Made by a program: the position numbers and the translations under genes
Assembly (NCBI RefSeq): GCF_024198255.1
Contig: NZ_JAJVKW010000007.1
Coordinates: 186,001 to 250,000 of the forward strand
DNA from: Myxococcus guangdongensis
Lineage (GTDB): Bacteria; Myxococcota; Myxococcia; Myxococcales; Myxococcaceae
Direction of reading: 5' to 3'
DNA length: 64,000 nt
Notes under the pieces: model-generated
Database searches by the model: none
Seen by the model: the letters and a program-made list of their open reading frames with translations, nothing else
What the model was told of the DNA's origin: nothing
Part shown: positions 36,617 through 46,312 of the stretch, in pieces
Layout of the letters: every line of letters begins with the position of its first letter
How positions within the stretch are numbered: the stretch's first letter is position 1

Positions 36617-37410
36617 GAGTCCCCTCGGCGGCCGAGCAACACCGCGCCCACGGCCATGGCCGCCATCCCGAGCGCTCCCACGGCCACGGCGCCCCAGGCC
36701 TGTCCGGCCTTCATCGTCGGGACCACGGGGTCGGGTGGCAGGTTGTAGGCCTCCGGGCGATCCACGAGCAGGAAGAAGGCGTTGAGCCCGCCCGTCCCCG
36801 GCTGGTTCTTCGCGTCCTTGCCGTAGAGATAGGCGCTGATGATGCCCTGTGAGTGCAGCTCACGCAGTCGGTTGTCCGCGCGCTCATGCAGCACATCGAG
36901 GTCCCCGTAGACGATGGACTCGGTGGGGCACGCCTTCGCGCACGCGGGCGTCATGCCCTCGCCAATCCGGTCGTAGCAGAGGGTGCACTTCCACGCCCGA
37001 CCGTCATCCGGTCTCCGGTCGATGACGCCGAAGGGACAGCCCACCACGCAGTAACCGCAGCCGTTGCAGACATCCGGCTGGACGTAGACGGTGTCGAACT
37101 CGGTGCGGACGATGGCGCCCGTGGGACACGCCTCCAGACAGCCCGCGCGCTGACAGTGCTTGCAGACGTCCGACACCATCAACCACGAGAAGTCGCCCAC
37201 ACCCGTCGAGTGGCCCGGCATCGGCACCGGACGCTCCACGAAGGCCACGTGCCTCCAGGTCGAACAGCCCAAGTCCCCGGTCTGGTCATAGGACATCCCG
37301 GTGAACTGGAAGCCGTCATCGGGGAGCTGGTTCCATTGCTTGCAAGCCACCTCACAGGCCTTGCAACCAATGCACACCGTCGAATCGGTGAAGAAGCCCT
37401 TGCGACTCAT
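36613..37410 (-). CDS. Formate dehydrogenase iron-sulfur (beta) subunit
   Basis: 265 residues. Four [4Fe-4S] binding groups are visible: CIGCKACEVAC near the N-terminus, CKHCQRAGCLEACP, CNGCGYCVVGCP, and CTLCYDR with CAKACP. A hydrophobic C-terminal helix (WGAVAVGALGMAAMAVGAVLLG) anchors it, as in FdnH and HybA relatives. It carries electrons from the molybdenum/tungsten subunit to the NrfD anchor. The ATG has a GAGGAG site and lies 3 bp after the alpha stop; its own stop overlaps the next gene. Confidence 0.94.
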   Translation of the reverse strand: MSRKGFFTDSTVCIGCKACEVACKQWNQLPDDGFQFTGMSYDQTGDLGCSTWRHVAFVERPVPMPGHSTGVGDFSWLMVSDVCKHCQRAGCLEACPTGAIVRTEFDTVYVQPDVCNGCGYCVVGCPFGVIDRRPDDGRAWKCTLCYDRIGEGMTPACAKACPTESIVYGDLDVLHERADNRLRELHSQGIISAYLYGKDAKNQPGTGGLNAFFLLVDRPEAYNLPPDPVVPTMKAGQAWGAVAVGALGMAAMAVGAVLLGRRGDS

Positions 37411-37413
37411 GCG

Positions 37414-40400
37414 CTATTGCTCCTCGTCCTTCTTCTCCTGCCAGGGGACATGATCGATTTCGCCGACCGACAGGCGGTCGCGTCGGTGCGGCGCCAGGTC
37501 CGCGGGCAGGGCAGGGGGCGTGGCACCCGTCGCCGCCCGAGCCCCGGTGGCGTGTCGGCCCGCGATGACGTCGCAGGTGAGCGCCTTCGACTCCTGGATG
37601 TCCACGTTGGGGTCCGCGACGAAGCCCAGCAGCTCGTTGGCGCCATCCGCGCGCGTGCGTCCCGTCACGCCCCAGTGATACGGGATGCCCACCTGGTGAA
37701 CCGACGTCCCGTTGAGCTTCAGCGGGCGCAGCCGCTCGGTGACGAGCACCCGGCACTCCAGGTCTCCGCGCGCCGTGCGCAGCGTGGCCCAGCCTCCGTT
37801 GCGCAGCCCCCGCTCGCGCGCCAGCTCCACGGAGACCTCGCAGAACTGTTCGGGCTGGAGCTCGCTGAGCCAGGACAGCCAGCGACTCATTCCGCCCGCC
37901 GTGTGGTGCTCGGTGAGTCGGTATGTGGTGAGGATGAAGGGGAAGCGCGGGTCGCCCCACGCGCGGTGGTAGGGGTTGCCCTTGCGGCGCCACTCCAAGC
38001 GCGTCGGATTGCACTGCTGCCCGTAGAGCGCGTTCTTCACCGGCGACTCCATGGGCTCGTAGTGCGTGGGCAACGGGCCATCGAGCATCCCGCTCGGCGC
38101 GAAGAGCCAGGCCTTGCCGTCGGCCTGCATGATGAATGGCTCGTCCCCCGCCAGGGACTCGATGCCCTTGGCGCCGGGCGGAGGTCGGTAGTCCGGTGGC
38201 CGGTCCGCGATGCAGTCGGGCACGTCCTCGCCGGTCCACTGGCGCTGCGTCTCGTCCCACCAGACGTACTTCTTGCGCTCGCTCCAGGGACGGCCTTGCG
38301 GGTCCGCGGAGGCGCGGTTGTAGAGGATGCGGCGGTTGGCGGGCCATGCCCAGCCCCACTCGGGCGCCACCCAGGTCTGCGCGTGTCCCGGCTTGCGGCG
38401 CGCGGCCTGGTTCACGCCGTCCGCGTAGGCTCCGGAGTAGATCCAACAGCCGCACGCGGTGGTGCCGTCATCCTTCAGCGCGGTGAAGCCGCTCACGGGC
38501 TGGCCGTCCGCCACGGTGTAGCCGTTGATCTCCCGGAGCACCGCCTCGGCGCTCGGCTCCTCGAGTGCGCCGTGGGTCGGATAGTCCCACGTCAGGTGGC
38601 GCAGGGCCTGGTCCTTCGGCGCTCCCGAGGCCGCGTACAGACGCTTGAGCCTGCGGCCCAGGTGGAAGGCGAAGTGCAGCTCGCTGCGCACGTCCTCGCG
38701 GGGCTCCACCGCCGCGTGGTGCCATTGGAGCATCCGCTGCGTGTTGGTGAAGGAGCCGTCCTTCTCCGTGTGCGCGGCGGCCGGGAAGAAGAAGACCTCC
38801 GTGCGGATGTCCTCCGTCTTCACGTCGCCTCGCTGGATTTCGGGGGCCGTGCGCCAGAACTCGGCCGTCTCGATGAGCGTGAAGTCGCGCACCACCAGCC
38901 ACTCGAGCTGGCGCAGGCCCTTGCGTTGGAGCGCTCCGTTCATCGAGCCCACCGCCGGGTTCTCGCCCATGACGAAGTAGCCCTGGACGCGGCCCTCGGC
39001 CATGTCGACCACCGTCTGCATGTGCGAGTGATTGCCGGTGAGCCGGGGCAGGTGGCGGAAGCCGAACTCGTTCTCCTCGGTCGCCGCGTCCCCGAACCAG
39101 GCCTTCAGGAGCGAGACGACGTATTTGGGATAATTGCTCCACCAGCCCGTGCTGGACGTGTGTGACTCCAGGTAGTCGGCCAGCGCGGGCGACTGCGCGG
39201 AGCTCGGCATGGGGAGGTAGCCGGGCAGCAGGTTGAACAGGGTGGGGATGTCCGTGGAGCCCTGGATGGACGAGTGCCCGCGCAGCGCGAGGATTCCGCC
39301 GCCGGGCCGGCCGATGTTTCCCAACAGGAGCTGGAGGATGGTCGCGGTGCGGATGTACTGCACGCCCACCGAGTGCTGCGTCCAGCCCACCGCGTAACAG
39401 AAGGCCGTGGTGCGCTCGCGGCCGGAGTTGTCGCAGAGCGTCTGGGCGACCTTCAGGAACTGCTCCTCGGGGACGCCGCAGACCTTGGCGACGATGGCCG
39501 GGGTGTAGCGCTGGAAGTGGCGCCGGAGGACCTGGAACACGCAGCGCGGGTGCTGGAGCGTGGGGTCCTTGGTGGCCTCGGTGATGAGGGTGGCGTGCGT
39601 CTCGCCTTCGCCCGCGCCGGGCTCCGAGTAGAGCTCCTTGTGGCCGGAGGCAGGGGTGGGGCCCTCGACGCCCTCGTAGCTCCAAGAGCGGACGTCGTAC
39701 TTGTTCTCCTTCGGCAGGAAGCCGCTGAAGAGCCCGTCCAGGTCCTCCGTGTCTTGAAAGTCCTCGCGCACCAGGTTGGCGGCGTTGGTGTAGTGGACGA
39801 CGTACTCCTTGAAGTAGCGCTCGTACTCGAGCACGTAGCGCACGAGCCCTCCGAGGAACGCGATGTCCGAACCGACGCGAATGGGCACGTGTTGATTCGC
39901 CACGGCGCTGGTGCGCGTGTAGCGAGGGTCCACGTGGATGACCGTCGCACCCCGGGCCTTGGCCTCCATCACCCACTGGAAGCCCACCGGGTGACACTCG
40001 GCCATGTTGGAGCCCTGGATGAGGATGCAGTCAGAGTTGCGCAGGTCTTGTTGGAAGGTCGTGGCCCCGCCACGCCCGAGCGTGATGCCCAGACCGGGCA
40101 CCGTGGACGAGTGTCATATTCGAGCCTGGTTCTCCACCTGGACGATGCCGAGGGAGGTGAAGAGCTTCTTGAGGAGGTAGTTCTCCTCGTTGTCGAGCGT
40201 GGCGCCGCCCAGGTGCGCGATGCCCAGCGTGCGCTGGACGCTGAAGCCGTTGACGTCGGCGGCCTCCCAGGTCGCGTCGCGGGTGCGCTTCACGCGCGCG
40301 GCGACCATGTCCATGGCCTGCTCGAGGGGGAGGCGTTCCCACGCGGTGCCGCCGGGACGGCGGTAGAGGACGTGTTGGACGCGGTGGGTGCCGGTGACGA

Positions 40401-40683
40401 GTTGGAAGGTGGCGGAGCCCTTGGGGCACAGGCGGCCTCGGGAGATGGGCGAGTCCGGGTCGCCTTCGATGTCGATGATGCGCTCGTCCTTGACGTAGAT
40501 GTCCTGCCCGCAGCCCACGGCGCAGTACGGGCAGACGGATTTGACGACACGGTCCGCGAGGGAGGTGCGGGGCGTGAGCGTCCGACTGCGCTCCGTCATG
40601 GCCGTCTCGCCGAGCGCCTTGACGTCGCCACGTGCGATTTGACGCAGGACGGGCCAGCGGAACAGCAGGTCGAGGATTCCCAC
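37414..40683 (-). CDS. fdnG: Formate dehydrogenase alpha subunit, selenocysteine-containing (UGA read as Sec)
   Basis: One gene of 1089 residues read through an in-frame TGA at 40116-40114 (Sec190). The sequence on either side is contiguous with the family: VENQARI, then Sec, then HSSTVPGLG, matching the formate dehydrogenase-N active site (NQARI-U-H). An N-terminal [4Fe-4S] cluster has Cys51, Cys54, Cys58 and Cys86 (CPYCAVGCGQ, RLCPKG). Downstream are molybdopterin-bis-MGD motifs (LIQGSNMAECHPVGFQW, GENPAVGSMNG) and a C-terminal molydop-binding domain (PYHWGVTGRT). GTG 40683 is chosen because AGGAGG lies 6 bp upstream. No twin-arginine motif is seen at the N-terminus. It oxidises formate to CO2 and feeds electrons to the beta and NrfD subunits. 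The selenium-insertion genes (selA, selB, selC, selD) are not in the window. Confidence 0.95.
40084..40116 (-). promoter_or_regulatory. Bacterial SECIS element directly after the Sec codon
   Basis: Immediately downstream of the TGA (40116-40114) the mRNA can form a stem GGUGCCC (40102-40096) with GGGCAUC (40090-40084), including one G-U pair. The apical loop is GGUCU, the same as in the E. coli fdhF SECIS loop that binds SelB. The spacing of 11 nt from UGA to the stem is in the usual range. It would direct selenocysteine insertion instead of termination. Confidence 0.85.
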
Positions 40684-41031
40684 GGTGGACCTCCTGGTCG
40701 GCGTCACGCCGGCTTCTGCGCCGTGATGATGGAGGTCGAGCGCGCATGAAGCCTTGCACAAGAGGGCGCGCGCCCCCGCACACGTCAGCGGCCGGACGGT
40801 TCCGCGGATGAGTTGTCTTCAGGTGGATGGGTGTCTCACGTCGCCCCCGCACCCGGCTGTCGTCATTCCCCGCACCGCTCGGAGATGTGAGTCATTCCGC
40901 CGGACACACTTCGGGTTGTTGCTGAACATTGAGCTGATTATCGTGCGTGGACGCGACCAGCGATTCCGCGGACAGGCATTCCCTATCCGTCTGCCATCAG
41001 CCTGGTGCTGATTCTCCCCTGGACAGCCAGA
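40684..41031. other. 348-bp divergent intergenic region
   Basis: Separates the leftward formate dehydrogenase operon from the rightward terpene synthases and must hold both promoters. An AT-richer patch around 40915-40945 lies on the terpene side. I see no gene and no operator I can name. Confidence 0.5.
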
Positions 41032-42063
41032 ATGACACCCTCGAAGACAGGTCTGCCTCGTGTAGAAATTCCGTATCCAGCTGGGTTCAGCCCGGACCTG
41101 GAGCGCACCCATACGATTCATCTGCACTGGATGGAGGCACAGGGGCTGGTCGTCGGCCCCGACGCCCTGAGGGCTTACGACTCGATAGGCGCCGAGGTGC
41201 TTGGTGCAAGGGCGTACCGAGATGCCCGCGGGGCCGGACTCGAACTCGCGACTGACTTGATGGGCTGGTTCTTCATCTTTGATGACCAGTTCGATGGGCC
41301 ACTGGGGCGAGACATCGAGGCGACCCGCTCCACGCTGGAGGAGTTCCTGGCGATGGCGCGAGTCGGCGGGAGGGTGCGCCATCCCTCGTCTGTCCTGTGC
41401 ACATCCTGGCTCGACCTGTGGTGTCGAGCGACTCGAGGAATGAGTGACGCCTGGATCGAGCGCTATGCCGGAGACTTCTTCCGGTTCTTCCAATCGTTCG
41501 AGCAGGAGGCACTGGACCGATCTCGAGGCCTGCCCGTCGAGATGGAAGGCTACCTGGCGAATCGACGGGTTTCGATTGGCGTGGTACCCGCGCTGGACCT
41601 CTGTGAGCCAGTGGGAGGTTACGAACTCCCGCAGGAGATTCACGCCTGCGAGCCGATGGTCACCATGCGGCAGGCGTGTACGGACGTCATCCTGCTGGAA
41701 AACGACATCTACTCGGCGTCGAAGGAAGCAGCGATGGGGCAGGTGCACAACGTCGTGCTGCTACGGATGCGCGATGTGGGGTGCGGTCAGGAGGAGGCTT
41801 CGCAGTGGGCAATGGCTCTCCTCCAGGAACGACTCCTCCTCTTCGCGAAGGCCGAGCAGCAGCTGCGAGAAGGTGTCCGGTCCCTCAAGACCTGGGGCGC
41901 GATCAATCGTGGCATCTCCGCGATGAAGAACTGGATGCAAGGCCACCACGACTGGACCCTTGCGTCGGGTCGATACAACGACACCCGCCTTCAATTCCCC
42001 GAAGGACCGGAGCGATGGGCGTCGCTGCTCAACCCAGCGCAGGAACAAACCAAGGCGTCATGA
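41032..42063 (+). CDS. Class I terpene synthase (first of tandem pair)
   Basis: A 343-residue bacterial terpene cyclase. The aspartate-rich metal motif is DDQFD (Asp84-Asp88), and the NSE/DTE triad is NDIYSASKE (Asn224, Ser228, Glu232). The C-terminal RY pair is in SGRYND, and LATDLMGWFFIFDDQFDGP is typical of sesquiterpene synthases. It cyclises a linear prenyl diphosphate (probably farnesyl or geranyl) in the cytoplasm with Mg2+. The start at 41032 is preferred. It is followed 18 bp later by a paralogue. No prenyltransferase or P450 is adjacent. GC content is a little lower than the surroundings. Confidence 0.93.
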   Translation: MTPSKTGLPRVEIPYPAGFSPDLERTHTIHLHWMEAQGLVVGPDALRAYDSIGAEVLGARAYRDARGAGLELATDLMGWFFIFDDQFDGPLGRDIEATRSTLEEFLAMARVGGRVRHPSSVLCTSWLDLWCRATRGMSDAWIERYAGDFFRFFQSFEQEALDRSRGLPVEMEGYLANRRVSIGVVPALDLCEPVGGYELPQEIHACEPMVTMRQACTDVILLENDIYSASKEAAMGQVHNVVLLRMRDVGCGQEEASQWAMALLQERLLLFAKAEQQLREGVRSLKTWGAINRGISAMKNWMQGHHDWTLASGRYNDTRLQFPEGPERWASLLNPAQEQTKAS

Positions 42064-42081
42064 AGGCAAATGGGAGGTTCC

Positions 42082-43059
42082 ATGCATGCCGCTGCTCCTC
42101 AAATCGACCTTCGCCATGTCGCGGGCATCAGTCCTGATGTCGAGGCCACTCGGGCGCATACCCTTCATTGGCTGGCCGTCCATGGACTCATCGTCCAGCC
42201 AGCGGCCCTTCAGACCTACGACGCGAGTCGGTTCGATCGGCTGTCCGCGAGAATGTGTCCGAATGGTCGAGGAGCTGGCCTCGACCTGGTGAGCGACTGG
42301 ATGGGGTGGTTCTTCGTCTTCGACGATCAGTTCGATGGACCGATTGGGCTCGACCTCGATGCGACCCGCGCCTTGCTGGACGAGTTGTTGTTGGTGACCC
42401 AGAGCACGGCCGCCCAGCGGTATCCTTCATCGCTCCTGGGAGCCGCCCTGGTGGAGTTGTGGGGGCGGTCGACGTCTGGAGCGAGTGCGTCCTGGAGGGC
42501 GCGGTTCACCCAAGACCTCGCGGAGTACCTCGAGTCCTACTACCAGGAAGCTCGGGAGCGCACGCAGGGATGGCCCGTGGACATCGAGACCTATCTGCGC
42601 ACGCGACGTCTATCGATCGGCGTCCTACCGAGCCTCGACATCTGCGAACGGGCCGAGGGGCTCGACGTTCCGCCCGCCGTGCATGGCACCGACGACATGA
42701 CGACGCTGCGCTCGCTGTGCACGGACGTCGTGGTGATGGTCAACGACATCTACTCGGCGCCCAAGGAGGCCGCGAGCGGGCAGTTGCACAACATGGTGCT
42801 CCTCCAGGTGCGTGATGCGGGCTGCGGGCAAACCGCCGCCATGGACTGGGTCGCGGGTGAAATCGCGAAGCGGGTGGAGTCCTTCGCGGCCGTGGAGCGG
42901 CGGATACGACAAGGTGTCCAGAGCGTCGAGACCTGGAGCGCCGTCGACCGGGAGATCGCCGCGATCAAGAACCTGATGCAGGGCACCACGGATTGGACAC
43001 TCGAGTCTGCTCGCTACGCCCATCCCGCTCAGGGCGCCCGCGTGAGGGTGACAGGATAG
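42082..43059 (+). CDS. Class I terpene synthase (second of tandem pair)
   Basis: 325 residues, clearly a diverged duplicate of the preceding gene: same order and spacing of the motifs DDQFD (Asp81-Asp85) and NDIYSAPKE (Asn221, Ser225, Glu229), and a closing MQGTTDWTLESARY. The ATG at 42082 follows GGGAGG; a less likely ATG is 12 bp upstream. Its 3' end overlaps the convergent gene by 31 bp. The two enzymes may make different products, or form a pair from recent subfunctionalisation; the sequence does not decide. The product is unknown. Confidence 0.92.
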   Translation: MHAAAPQIDLRHVAGISPDVEATRAHTLHWLAVHGLIVQPAALQTYDASRFDRLSARMCPNGRGAGLDLVSDWMGWFFVFDDQFDGPIGLDLDATRALLDELLLVTQSTAAQRYPSSLLGAALVELWGRSTSGASASWRARFTQDLAEYLESYYQEARERTQGWPVDIETYLRTRRLSIGVLPSLDICERAEGLDVPPAVHGTDDMTTLRSLCTDVVVMVNDIYSAPKEAASGQLHNMVLLQVRDAGCGQTAAMDWVAGEIAKRVESFAAVERRIRQGVQSVETWSAVDREIAAIKNLMQGTTDWTLESARYAHPAQGARVRVTG

Positions 43060-45908
43060 GTCCTCGTGTCGCGCCGGATGAGCAGGATGGCGGGGCTGCC
43101 CGGCGCTCCCAGCTCGCGCTCGCGGGCCTCGCCCGCCGTGAGCACCGTCGCTCCATCGATGGACTGGACGATGTCTCCCACGCGGAGCGCGTCGCCGTGC
43201 ATGCTCTCGAGCACACCGCGCACCAGGACGGCATCTCCGGCCATTCCGAAGAAGATGCCCAACCGCCCGGGCTCGATGCGCGGTGGACCGAGCTTCCAAT
43301 CGCCCACGTCCTGCGGCTTCCCCACCACCAGCGTGAGCTTCTTCTCCGCGCGCTCCGTCTTCTCACTCCAGGCAATGAGCCGGTGCTGGCCGGGCGCGGC
43401 GTCCTCCACGCGGAAGCGCCCATCCGCGCCCGTCGGCGCCGAGGTCAGTCCATCCACATCCACGAAGGCCTGCGCAATGGGCTTGCCCGCATTGTCGACC
43501 AGCCGGCCCGTGATGGCGCCTCCCGCCTCCACCATGACGTCGACCTGGGTCGTCTGTCCCGCGACGCTCGTCGTGTCCACCTTGCCCGCGCGGCCGTCGG
43601 GCAGTGTCACGGACACCGTCACGGCCCCTGGGTTGACGTCCTCGACCACGAAGCGATCTCCCGCGAGCTCCAGCTCCTGTCGCGAGAGGAAGTCGTCCTC
43701 GCTCTTCGTCGCGGAGACCACCAGGCGGAAGCCCTCGATGCTCCGGCCTCCCGCCGAGCGGACTGTTCCCGTGAGTCGTCCCGCCGGCTGGAGCTGGAGG
43801 ACCAGTGTCTTCTGCGTGGCAGGCACGGAGGGCAGGTCACCTCGGCGCCCGCCATTCGTGGCCCAGAGGTGCAGCGGCTGCGTACCCAGGGAGTCCGCCA
43901 CGAGCGTGACGTGCCCAGAGGCATCCGTGGAGTCCTCGAGGAAGATCTCGTTCTTGCCCGCCTCGGCCCCCATGACCGTGGCCGAGACGCTCGGCGCGCC
44001 ATTGGGCTCCAGCACCGTGACGGAGAGGGGACGCGCCGCCTCGCGGACCTGCAGGTCCACGCGCTCGGTCACGCCCACCTTCAGGTCGACCACCTTCTCC
44101 TGATCGCCGTTCTGATTGCCCACGTCGACGAGCCACGCGGCGACGCGATAACGCCCGGCGCGCACGCGCATGCTCCACGTTCCGTCCGCCGCGGTGGGGA
44201 CTTGATGCGCCTCCGTGCGCGCCGTGTCCTTGAGCTGCGCGAAGACCGTGACGGCCGCCGTGGGGACGCGCCCGTCCGCGAGCTTCACGGTGCCCTCGAG
44301 CGTGCCTTCGCCTCCCAGTTTGAGCTTCACCTGGTGCGTCTGGCCGGGGCTCACCGCCACGCGCTCGCGGACGTGGATCTGACTGCCTGGCCTTCGCGCG
44401 GCGACGAAGACGTCACCCGGGGAGACGTCCTCGAGGACGAAGGCTCCTTGTGCATCGGTCACCACCGTGATCACGCCCTCCATCGGCATCATCCGCCAAC
44501 GACGTTCGGGGGTGACCTGGACTCCCGAGAGGGGCTGGTCGCTCTCGTCGACGATTGTGCCCTCGATGCGTCCATTGGCGTCCATTTCGGCCAACAACTC
44601 GAAGCGCTGGCCCGCGAGCACCGTAATGCCTTCTCGTCGCAGAGCGCGAAAGCCCTTCGCTCGGACCGTCACTGAGTAGGAACCCGGCGCGAGGCTCCCT
44701 GCCTCGAAGCGTCCGTCCACACCACTCGTGGCGCTCGCGACCTCGGCGGGAGCGGAGTCGAAGGTCGCCACCATGGCGCCTGGGGCGATGGACACGGTGG
44801 CTCCCGCGATGGGTTCGGCGGTGCCCTTGCCGCGGACGACTCCCGTGAGAGCCGCGGCGGCGCCCAGTCGGATGCGGACATCGCGCAGGGTCATCCCCGC
44901 GCCTACGACCGCTCGGTCCTGCGCGGTGCCCGTCAGGGCGTCCAACCGCGCTGACACCTGATAGACGCCCGGGGGCACATCGATCGAGAAACCACCGCCT
45001 GCGCTGGTTTCCGTCTCGAACGTCTCGCCCATGCCCGTCGCGGTGACGCGGGCTCCCGGGGCGGGCTTGCCCTCCGGTCGCTCGACGTAACCTTCGATGA
45101 AGGCGGAGCCATCCAACTCGACGACGAGTCCGGAGGCTGGCACCTGGACCCGCGCGATGCGTCGGGCCGAATGGGCGGGCGCTGAGATCTCGAGCTGATA
45201 CTCGCCAGGCGCGAGGCCCTCGCACCGGAAGCGGCCGCGCTCGTCGGCGGCGGCTTCGTGACGTTCTTCTTCGGGGACGGAGGTCGTCGCGACAGAGGCA
45301 GAGGCCAGCACCGTGCGCGGCGTGAGCGTGAGCCTCGCGAGCGGGACGGGGGCCTTCGAGGCTCGCTCGACGACCGAGCCCGTCAAGGTCGCACCTTCGC
45401 CGAGGGTGAGGCGTACAGGGGTGAGCGCTTCGCCACGAGGACGGGTGAGCGAGAGTCTCGCGGTGGCGAACCCCTGCGCCTTCGCGGTGACGAGATACGC
45501 CCCGGGCCTCGCGGGAAATCTCAGTGTGCCCGCGGCATCCGTGGTTCCTCGCCCCGCGACGAACCACATGGGACGGCCCGTGGCGGGCGAGCGCGGCCCC
45601 TGGAAATAGAGCGCCACCTGCGCTCCCGCGACGGGACGAGAAGCTCCGTGGACCTCGACCTGGACCGCCCCTTCCTCGTCGCGCATGGCTTCGGCGACCG
45701 GCGGCGTGCCTGTCATGAGGGCCTGGGTCCCCACCCATCGCGTGGAAGAGGACGCACGCTTCGCTTCGGTCGACTCGCCGCGCGAGGCGGAATCGGACAC
45801 GGCGGGGAGTGGAGTGTCTCCACCCTCGGTCGACGACGCACGCCAGACGAAGAGCGCACCCACGAGCGCAAGGCCAAGCGACACCGCGAAGACAGTCTTT
45901 CGACTCAT
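43029..45908 (-). CDS. Large carboxypeptidase-regulatory-like repeat protein with C-terminal PDZ
   Basis: 959 residues from the ATG at 45908 (GGGAGGG upstream). An N-terminal signal or anchor (TVFAVSLGLALVGALFVW) leads to about eight CarboxypepD_reg-type beta-sandwich units, each with the shape GRIEGTIVDESDQPLSGVQVT, then G.F.L.DV.PG. The final 80 residues resemble a PDZ domain (LGIFFGMAGDAVLVRGVL, LRVGDIVQSIDGATVLT). Such proteins are exported and thought to act in adhesion or as envelope scaffolds; no catalytic site is seen. The gene end overlaps the convergent terpene synthase by 31 bp. Confidence 0.85.
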   Translation of the reverse strand: MSRKTVFAVSLGLALVGALFVWRASSTEGGDTPLPAVSDSASRGESTEAKRASSSTRWVGTQALMTGTPPVAEAMRDEEGAVQVEVHGASRPVAGAQVALYFQGPRSPATGRPMWFVAGRGTTDAAGTLRFPARPGAYLVTAKAQGFATARLSLTRPRGEALTPVRLTLGEGATLTGSVVERASKAPVPLARLTLTPRTVLASASVATTSVPEEERHEAAADERGRFRCEGLAPGEYQLEISAPAHSARRIARVQVPASGLVVELDGSAFIEGYVERPEGKPAPGARVTATGMGETFETETSAGGGFSIDVPPGVYQVSARLDALTGTAQDRAVVGAGMTLRDVRIRLGAAAALTGVVRGKGTAEPIAGATVSIAPGAMVATFDSAPAEVASATSGVDGRFEAGSLAPGSYSVTVRAKGFRALRREGITVLAGQRFELLAEMDANGRIEGTIVDESDQPLSGVQVTPERRWRMMPMEGVITVVTDAQGAFVLEDVSPGDVFVAARRPGSQIHVRERVAVSPGQTHQVKLKLGGEGTLEGTVKLADGRVPTAAVTVFAQLKDTARTEAHQVPTAADGTWSMRVRAGRYRVAAWLVDVGNQNGDQEKVVDLKVGVTERVDLQVREAARPLSVTVLEPNGAPSVSATVMGAEAGKNEIFLEDSTDASGHVTLVADSLGTQPLHLWATNGGRRGDLPSVPATQKTLVLQLQPAGRLTGTVRSAGGRSIEGFRLVVSATKSEDDFLSRQELELAGDRFVVEDVNPGAVTVSVTLPDGRAGKVDTTSVAGQTTQVDVMVEAGGAITGRLVDNAGKPIAQAFVDVDGLTSAPTGADGRFRVEDAAPGQHRLIAWSEKTERAEKKLTLVVGKPQDVGDWKLGPPRIEPGRLGIFFGMAGDAVLVRGVLESMHGDALRVGDIVQSIDGATVLTAGEARERELGAPGSPAILLIRRDTRTYPVTLTRAP

Positions 45909-46312
45909 TGTCCCTCCCGAAGTCATTCTCTCGCCAGACGGTCGGAGGTTGCCAGTCCCTCGCCTGTTCCCCGTGACGCGACAGGCGCTCGATGCACTTC
46001 TTCTTTTCGCTTCTCCCGCGCGCAGCCTGAGTCGCCGTGTCAGCGCAGGCCTGCTCGAAGCAAGGACGGAGCAACCCCATGCAACCGGTGCGACATGGCC
46101 GGGTGGCGGTGGAGTGGGGTGCCGATGCGACCGAGGGGCGCCTCGACGTCGACAGGCACCAGCGCTGCATGCACACGGTGCGGGCCGCCGAGGGCTGAAC
46201 CAGCGCTGAAGGGCCCAGGGGAGGACAGCGGGCCCGCGCCCTCGGGCGATACCGGGCCTCGGGCACCGTGCCTATCTCCGGCTTCCCGCCGTCCCCAGCG
46301 AGGTAGCTCCGC
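45909..46312. other. 404-bp divergent intergenic region
   Basis: Lies between the leftward repeat protein and the rightward patatin gene and must contain both promoters. High-GC throughout. No gene, repeat or recognisable operator was seen. Confidence 0.5.

Noticed and set aside
40101-40130. Frameshift or nonsense mutation splitting the formate dehydrogenase gene
   Set aside because: The frame is unchanged across the TGA, the context is the known selenocysteine site, and a SECIS hairpin follows.
36853-40749. Long rightward open frames of 770 and 491 residues
   Set aside because: Antisense shadows of the formate dehydrogenase operon.
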